The notes under the pieces: generated by a model
What the model saw: the letters and a program-made list of their open reading frames with translations, nothing else
Database searches by the model: none
Told to the model about the DNA's origin: nothing
Source: Alphaproteobacteria bacterium
GTDB taxonomy: Bacteria > Pseudomonadota > Alphaproteobacteria > Sphingomonadales > Sphingomonadaceae
Assembly: GCA_005882415.1 (NCBI GenBank)
Contig: VBAE01000046.1
Location: forward strand, 1 to 7,350
Length of the DNA stretch: 7,350 bases
Direction: 5' to 3'
Position numbers and translations under genes: made by a program
Shown here: piece by piece, positions 4,280 through 7,350 of the stretch
Numbering within the stretch: the stretch's first letter is position 1
Layout of the letters: every line of letters begins with the position of its first letter

Positions 4280-6808
4280 ATGGCCAAGCGCGCAGACCCC
4301 CTCGAAACCTACAACCGCAAGCGGGACTTTGCTAAGACCGCCGAGCCCAAGGGGACGTACGACAAGCTCTCCTGGGGCGAAGGGAACGGGTTCATGGTGC
4401 AGAAGCACGATGCGACCCGGCTTCATTACGATTTCCGGCTGGAGCTCGACGGGACTCTGAAGAGCTGGGCGGTGCCGAACGGGCCGAGCCTCAACCCCGC
4501 CGACAAGCGCCTCGCGGTCCGGACCGAGGACCATCCGCTCTCCTACGCCACCTTCGAGGGCACGATCCCCAAGGGCGAATATGGCGGCGGCACCGTCATG
4601 CTGTGGGACCGGGGGACCTGGACTCCGGCGCCGGGCAAGGACCCGCGGAAGACGCTGGAAGAGGGCCACCTCCACTTCACCCTCCACGGCGAGCGGATGC
4701 AGGGCGAATGGGTGATGTTCCGGTTGAAGGGGCGCCCGAAGGACCGGAACGAGAATTGGATGCTGAAGAAGGTGACCGACGAGTTCGCCGGCGGATCGAT
4801 GGGGCTGACCGAGCGGTATCTGACCAGCATCAAGACGGGTCGGACGATGCAGGAGATCGCTGCGGGCAAGAAGGCGAAGGAGCTGAAGGGGTGGGTGAAG
4901 GGGCTAACTCCTGGTGCCAGAACCCCGGCGCTGGGGGCCCCCTCCACCACCGCCGCCTCGCGTCGGCGGTCCCCCTCCCCGTCCCGGGGAGGAGCTAAGC
5001 CGCCCCCCTTCCGCGAGCCGCAGAAGGCTACGCTAGTGGACCACGTCCCCTCGGGGTCCGGCTGGATCCATGAGATGAAATATGACGGCTATCGCTGCCT
5101 GCTCGCCGTCGGCGGGGGCGAGGCCAAGGTCCATACGCGGTCGGGGCTCGACTGGTCGGACAAGTTTCCCGAGATCGTCGCGGCGGCGCGGACGCTGGAG
5201 GTGGGATCCTGCCTGCTCGACGGGGAGATCGTCAGCCTCGACGACAAAGGAAGCTCGAGCTTCTCGGCACTCCAGCAGGCTATTTCCGAAGGCGGGCGAG
5301 ACCTAACCCTGTTCCTGTTCGACGCGCTGGAGATCGACGGGGAGGATCTGGCCGGCCTTCCGAATGTCGAGCGCAAGGCGCGGCTCGCCTCCCTCCTGGG
5401 GCCGGGCAAGCCCCCTACCCTGCTCTACGCGGAGCATATCGCCGGCCATGGCGAGGAACTGTTCCAGGCGATGTGCGAGGCGGGGCAGGAAGGCATCATC
5501 TCCAAGCGCGCCGATTCCCCCTATCGCGGCGCCCGGACCAAGGCGTGGCTCAAGATCAAATGCACCTATCGTCAGGAATTCGTCATCCTCGGCTGGTCCG
5601 AGAGCGACAAGAAGGGCCGCGGCTTCCGGGCGCTGCTTCTGGGCGTGAACGAGGGCGGCACGCTGCGCTACGCCGGCAAGGTCGGCACCGGTTTCTCGAA
5701 CCAGGTCCAGATCGACCTCCTCGAACGCTTCGAGCGGATGGCGGCGGAGAAGCCCGCCGCCCCCGTCCCCCGCGCTGAGGCCCGCGGCGCGCACTGGCTG
5801 AAGCCGAAGCTGGTCGCGGAGGTCGCCTTTGCCGAATTCACCGCCGACGGGGTCGTCCGCCACGCCAGCTTCCTCGGCCTGCGCGACGACAAGAAGGCGG
5901 CCGAGGTGGTGGCGGAGAAGCCGCAGCCCGTGGAGCGGCCGGCGCCGGACGGGGTCAAGATCAGCAATCCGGAGCGGATACTCTTCCCCGACGCGGGCGT
6001 GACCAAGGGCGAGCTGGTCGACTATTTCCGGGCAGTGGGCGGGATCATGACGCCCTGGGCCGCGAACCGCCCGCTGAGCCTGGTCCGCTGCCCGCAGGGA
6101 CGGGCGAAGAAATGCTTCTTCCAGAAGCACAATACCGGGAGCTTCGGCCCGTCCGTCCACCAGATCGGCATCGAGGAGAAGAGAGGCAATTTCGAGGACT
6201 ATGTCTATGTCGAGGACGTGGCGGGGATCGTCTCCTGCGTGCAGATGGGGACGATCGAGTTCCACGGCTCGGGCTCCAGCGTCGGCGACGTCGAGAAGCC
6301 CGACCGCCTCGTCTTCGACCTCGACCCGGACGAGGGCCTCGACTTCGCCGACGTCAAGCGTGCGGCGCGGGATCTGCACAAATATCTCGCCGACATGGGC
6401 CTCCAGACCTTCCCGATGACGACCGGCGGCAAGGGGCTCCACATCATCGCCCCGCTCACTCCCGAGGCCGAGTGGCCGGCGGTGAAGGACTTCGCCCAGC
6501 GTTTCGCGGTCGCGCTCGCCACCGCCGAGCCGGAGCGCTTCACCGCTAACCTCGCCAAGGCGAGCCGCAAGGGCAGGATCTTCCTCGATTACCTCCGCAA
6601 CCAGCGCGGGGCGACGGCGATCCTGCCTTACTCCCCCCGCGCCCGCGAAGGCGCAACGGTGGCCGCGCCGATCAGTTGGGACGAACTGGACGATCTGACC
6701 TCGGGCGGTCCGTTCACCGTGCGGGAGGCAGACGAGCTGCTCGATCGCGCCTCCAGCCGCGCCCTCCAAGGCTGGGGCGAGGCTGCGCAGGCGCTTCCGG
6801 ACCTTTAA
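4280..6808 (+). CDS. ligD: Multidomain ATP-dependent DNA ligase LigD (PE-LIG-POL)
   Basis: NHEJ ligase that trims 3' ends, adds nucleotides and seals breaks bound by Ku. At 842 residues it is normal for the Pseudomonas-type order. The phosphoesterase domain (~10-200) has QKHDATRLHYDFRLE with His43, His49, Asp51 and Arg53, plus His85 and Tyr89 in TEDHPLSY. The ligase domain (~250-545) has nucleotidyl-accepting Lys267 in EMKYDGYR, DGEIVSLD (314-321), LFDALEIDG (346-354), EGIISKR (404-410) and WLKIKC (423-428), then an OB fold. The polymerase/primase domain (~560-840) has ISNPERILFP, KCFFQKH (His617), FDLDPDEG with Asp680 and Asp682, TTGGKGLHI where the family usually reads TSGSKGLH, and Asp770 in FLDYLRNQRG. 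All catalytic residues expected appear present. The PE-LIG linker (about 212-240) contains a repeat-derived insertion. Start follows the ribosome site at 4268-4275. Confidence 0.97.
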   Translation: MAKRADPLETYNRKRDFAKTAEPKGTYDKLSWGEGNGFMVQKHDATRLHYDFRLELDGTLKSWAVPNGPSLNPADKRLAVRTEDHPLSYATFEGTIPKGEYGGGTVMLWDRGTWTPAPGKDPRKTLEEGHLHFTLHGERMQGEWVMFRLKGRPKDRNENWMLKKVTDEFAGGSMGLTERYLTSIKTGRTMQEIAAGKKAKELKGWVKGLTPGARTPALGAPSTTAASRRRSPSPSRGGAKPPPFREPQKATLVDHVPSGSGWIHEMKYDGYRCLLAVGGGEAKVHTRSGLDWSDKFPEIVAAARTLEVGSCLLDGEIVSLDDKGSSSFSALQQAISEGGRDLTLFLFDALEIDGEDLAGLPNVERKARLASLLGPGKPPTLLYAEHIAGHGEELFQAMCEAGQEGIISKRADSPYRGARTKAWLKIKCTYRQEFVILGWSESDKKGRGFRALLLGVNEGGTLRYAGKVGTGFSNQVQIDLLERFERMAAEKPAAPVPRAEARGAHWLKPKLVAEVAFAEFTADGVVRHASFLGLRDDKKAAEVVAEKPQPVERPAPDGVKISNPERILFPDAGVTKGELVDYFRAVGGIMTPWAANRPLSLVRCPQGRAKKCFFQKHNTGSFGPSVHQIGIEEKRGNFEDYVYVEDVAGIVSCVQMGTIEFHGSGSSVGDVEKPDRLVFDLDPDEGLDFADVKRAARDLHKYLADMGLQTFPMTTGGKGLHIIAPLTPEAEWPAVKDFAQRFAVALATAEPERFTANLAKASRKGRIFLDYLRNQRGATAILPYSPRAREGATVAAPISWDELDDLTSGGPFTVREADELLDRASSRALQGWGEAAQALPDL
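4938..4996 (+). repeat. Half copy of the palindromic element, in frame within ligD
   Basis: Shares three blocks with the right half of the 4141-4277 element, in the same order and orientation: CCCCTCCACCACC (4939-4951 vs 4219-4231), GGTCCCCCTCCCC (4968-4980 vs 4240-4252) and CGGGGAGGA (4985-4993 vs 4267-4275). Between the first two blocks is a 7-bp hairpin ACCGCCG/CGGCGGT (4949-4955 / 4964-4970) in place of ACCACCC/GGGTGGT. It encodes LigD residues ~220-239 (PSTTAASRRRSPSPSRGGA), a low-complexity Ser/Arg/Pro stretch between the phosphoesterase and ligase domains. No clear left half is seen upstream. Confidence 0.75.
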
Positions 6809-6819
6809 AGGGTTGATGT

Positions 6820-6849
6820 TTGGAGCGGAGGACCCATTTCGGCTATAAG
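6820..6849 (+). promoter_or_regulatory. Candidate promoter for the small exported protein gene
   Basis: TTGGAG (6820-6825) and TATAAG (6844-6849) are 18 nt apart; the -10 box matches at 5 of 6 positions, the -35 only weakly. Predicted start near 6856, with AAGGA (6859-6863) and ATG 6870 following. It suggests the downstream gene can be expressed apart from ligD. Confidence 0.4.
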
Positions 6850-6869
6850 CCGCGCGATAAGGACCCAAG

Positions 6870-7184
6870 ATGCTGAATAGCTTCGCCTTTCTTGCACTGC
6901 TCGCGGCTCCGGCCGCCCCGCCGCCGGCGGCTGCGCCGTTCCTCGACTGGCGCGCGCTGAGCCGGGATTCGGCGCGGGTCGAGAGCGAGCAGCTCCGGAA
7001 GCCGGCCGAGATGCCCTCCACCCTCGCCTCCCGCACCGACGCGATCGTCCGCGGCCGCGCGCTTGGCGACCGGGTCGGCCAGATCGTCGCGGCCGGCGAT
7101 TGCGACGAAGGCGAGCGCCAGGCGCGCGCGGCGGGCGACATCGCACTCGCCAACGCGGTGCGAAACTATTGCTACAAACGATAA
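6870..7184 (+). CDS. Small predicted exported protein of unknown function
   Basis: 104 residues; I do not recognise a family. The N-terminus (MLNSFAFLALLAAPAAPPPA, residues 1-20) looks like a Sec signal peptide without strong basic residues, with cleavage likely near Ala22. The mature part is ~80 residues, charged and probably helical, with only two cysteines (Cys78 and Cys101), which could form a disulfide if the protein is periplasmic. AAGGA lies 6 nt before the ATG and a TATAAG box lies upstream, both supporting this start. It is 61 nt downstream of ligD and on the same strand, but nothing links it to end joining. The coding call rests on start signals, signal peptide and codon pattern (GC-rich third positions). 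Confidence 0.55.
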   Translation: MLNSFAFLALLAAPAAPPPAAAPFLDWRALSRDSARVESEQLRKPAEMPSTLASRTDAIVRGRALGDRVGQIVAAGDCDEGERQARAAGDIALANAVRNYCYKR

Positions 7185-7186
7185 AC

Positions 7187-7250
7187 CGCCGGTCTCATCG
7201 CTGCCTCGTAGCCGATTGCCTCCGTCCGCCGCTTGAGGCAAAGACCGGCG
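7187..7250. repeat. Nested inverted repeat between the exported protein gene and the KaiC-like gene
   Basis: CGCCGGTCT (7187-7195) pairs perfectly with AGACCGGCG (7242-7250). Inside it TTGCCTC (7216-7222) pairs with GAGGCAA (7235-7241), directly abutting the outer arm. A second TGCCTC (7202-7207) could replace the inner left arm, giving two exclusive folds. The structure starts 2 nt after the stop at 7184 and ends 6 nt before the next gene's GGAGG. It may end transcription without a T-tract, or act as a leader structure for the KaiC-like gene. Confidence 0.55.
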
Positions 7251-7267
7251 CCTCGCGGAGGATTTGA

Positions 7268-7350
7268 ATGGCAGCGCAAGCGGTTTTCCCGGACGACGGG
7301 AGCCCGATCTCGACGGGGTCCGACCCACTCGATTACATCCTTCGCGGCGG
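7268..7350 (+). CDS. Probable KaiC-like RecA-superfamily ATPase (partial, N-terminus only)
   Basis: Twenty-seven complete codons from ATG 7268 to the window end. The start has a good GGAGG (7257-7261) 6 nt upstream. ISTGSDPLDYILRGG, reading into the edge, matches the start of KaiC-type domains, where an STG..gLD.iLgGG segment comes just before the Walker A loop. Sphingomonads and relatives carry KaiC-like ATPases not tied to a circadian clock. The Walker A motif would lie just outside the window, so the call rests on a short motif and remains tentative. Confidence 0.5.
   Translation, partial: MAAQAVFPDDGSPISTGSDPLDYILRG

Noticed and set aside
5303..7153. A 616-codon open frame on the minus strand, antisense to ligD and the small gene
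   Set aside because: It is a shadow of the high-GC ligD frame: low-complexity Arg/Ala/Glu/Gly composition, no recognisable motifs, while the plus strand has all LigD motifs.

Overview
The window is high-GC bacterial DNA with dense genes, short gaps and strong codon bias. The gene set and repeat style suggest an alphaproteobacterium, most likely a sphingomonad: a fused E1 alpha/beta 2-oxoacid dehydrogenase, a class I aminotransferase beside an Lrp-type regulator, a Ku/LigD pair with LigD in PE-LIG-POL order, and GC-rich intergenic palindromes. The taxon is inference; no rRNA or other marker gene is present.

Layout. Positions 1-2590 (minus strand) hold an apparent operon. The upstream gene is a class I aromatic/aspartate-type aminotransferase (1395-2590). 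Its stop overlaps by 8 nt the start of a thiamine-diphosphate 2-oxoacid dehydrogenase E1 with alpha and beta parts fused (1-1402, C-terminus off the window). The aminotransferase is broken near position 2397 by what looks like a 13-nt deletion. A 124-nt divergent control region (2591-2714) separates this operon from an Lrp/AsnC regulator (2715-3185, plus). Positions 3252-6808 (plus) encode the two-protein bacterial NHEJ system: Ku, then the multidomain ligase LigD. Then come a small predicted exported protein (6870-7184) and the first 27 codons of a probable KaiC-like ATPase (from 7268).

How they work together. A transaminase followed by a 2-oxoacid dehydrogenase, divergent from an Lrp-type regulator, fits an amino-acid catabolic unit: amino acid to 2-oxoacid to acyl-CoA. 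Ku binds double-strand break ends and recruits LigD, which processes, fills and seals them.

The most notable structure is a GC-rich palindromic repeat family seen twice. A full 137-bp copy fills the ku-ligD gap, and its right end supplies the ligD ribosome binding site. A half copy lies inside ligD, in frame, and encodes a Ser/Arg/Pro-rich stretch of the linker between the phosphoesterase and ligase domains. The copies share flanking blocks while their hairpin stems differ in sequence but keep pairing. I found no wholly new multigene system; the repeat in the NHEJ locus and the frameshifted aminotransferase are the best leads.
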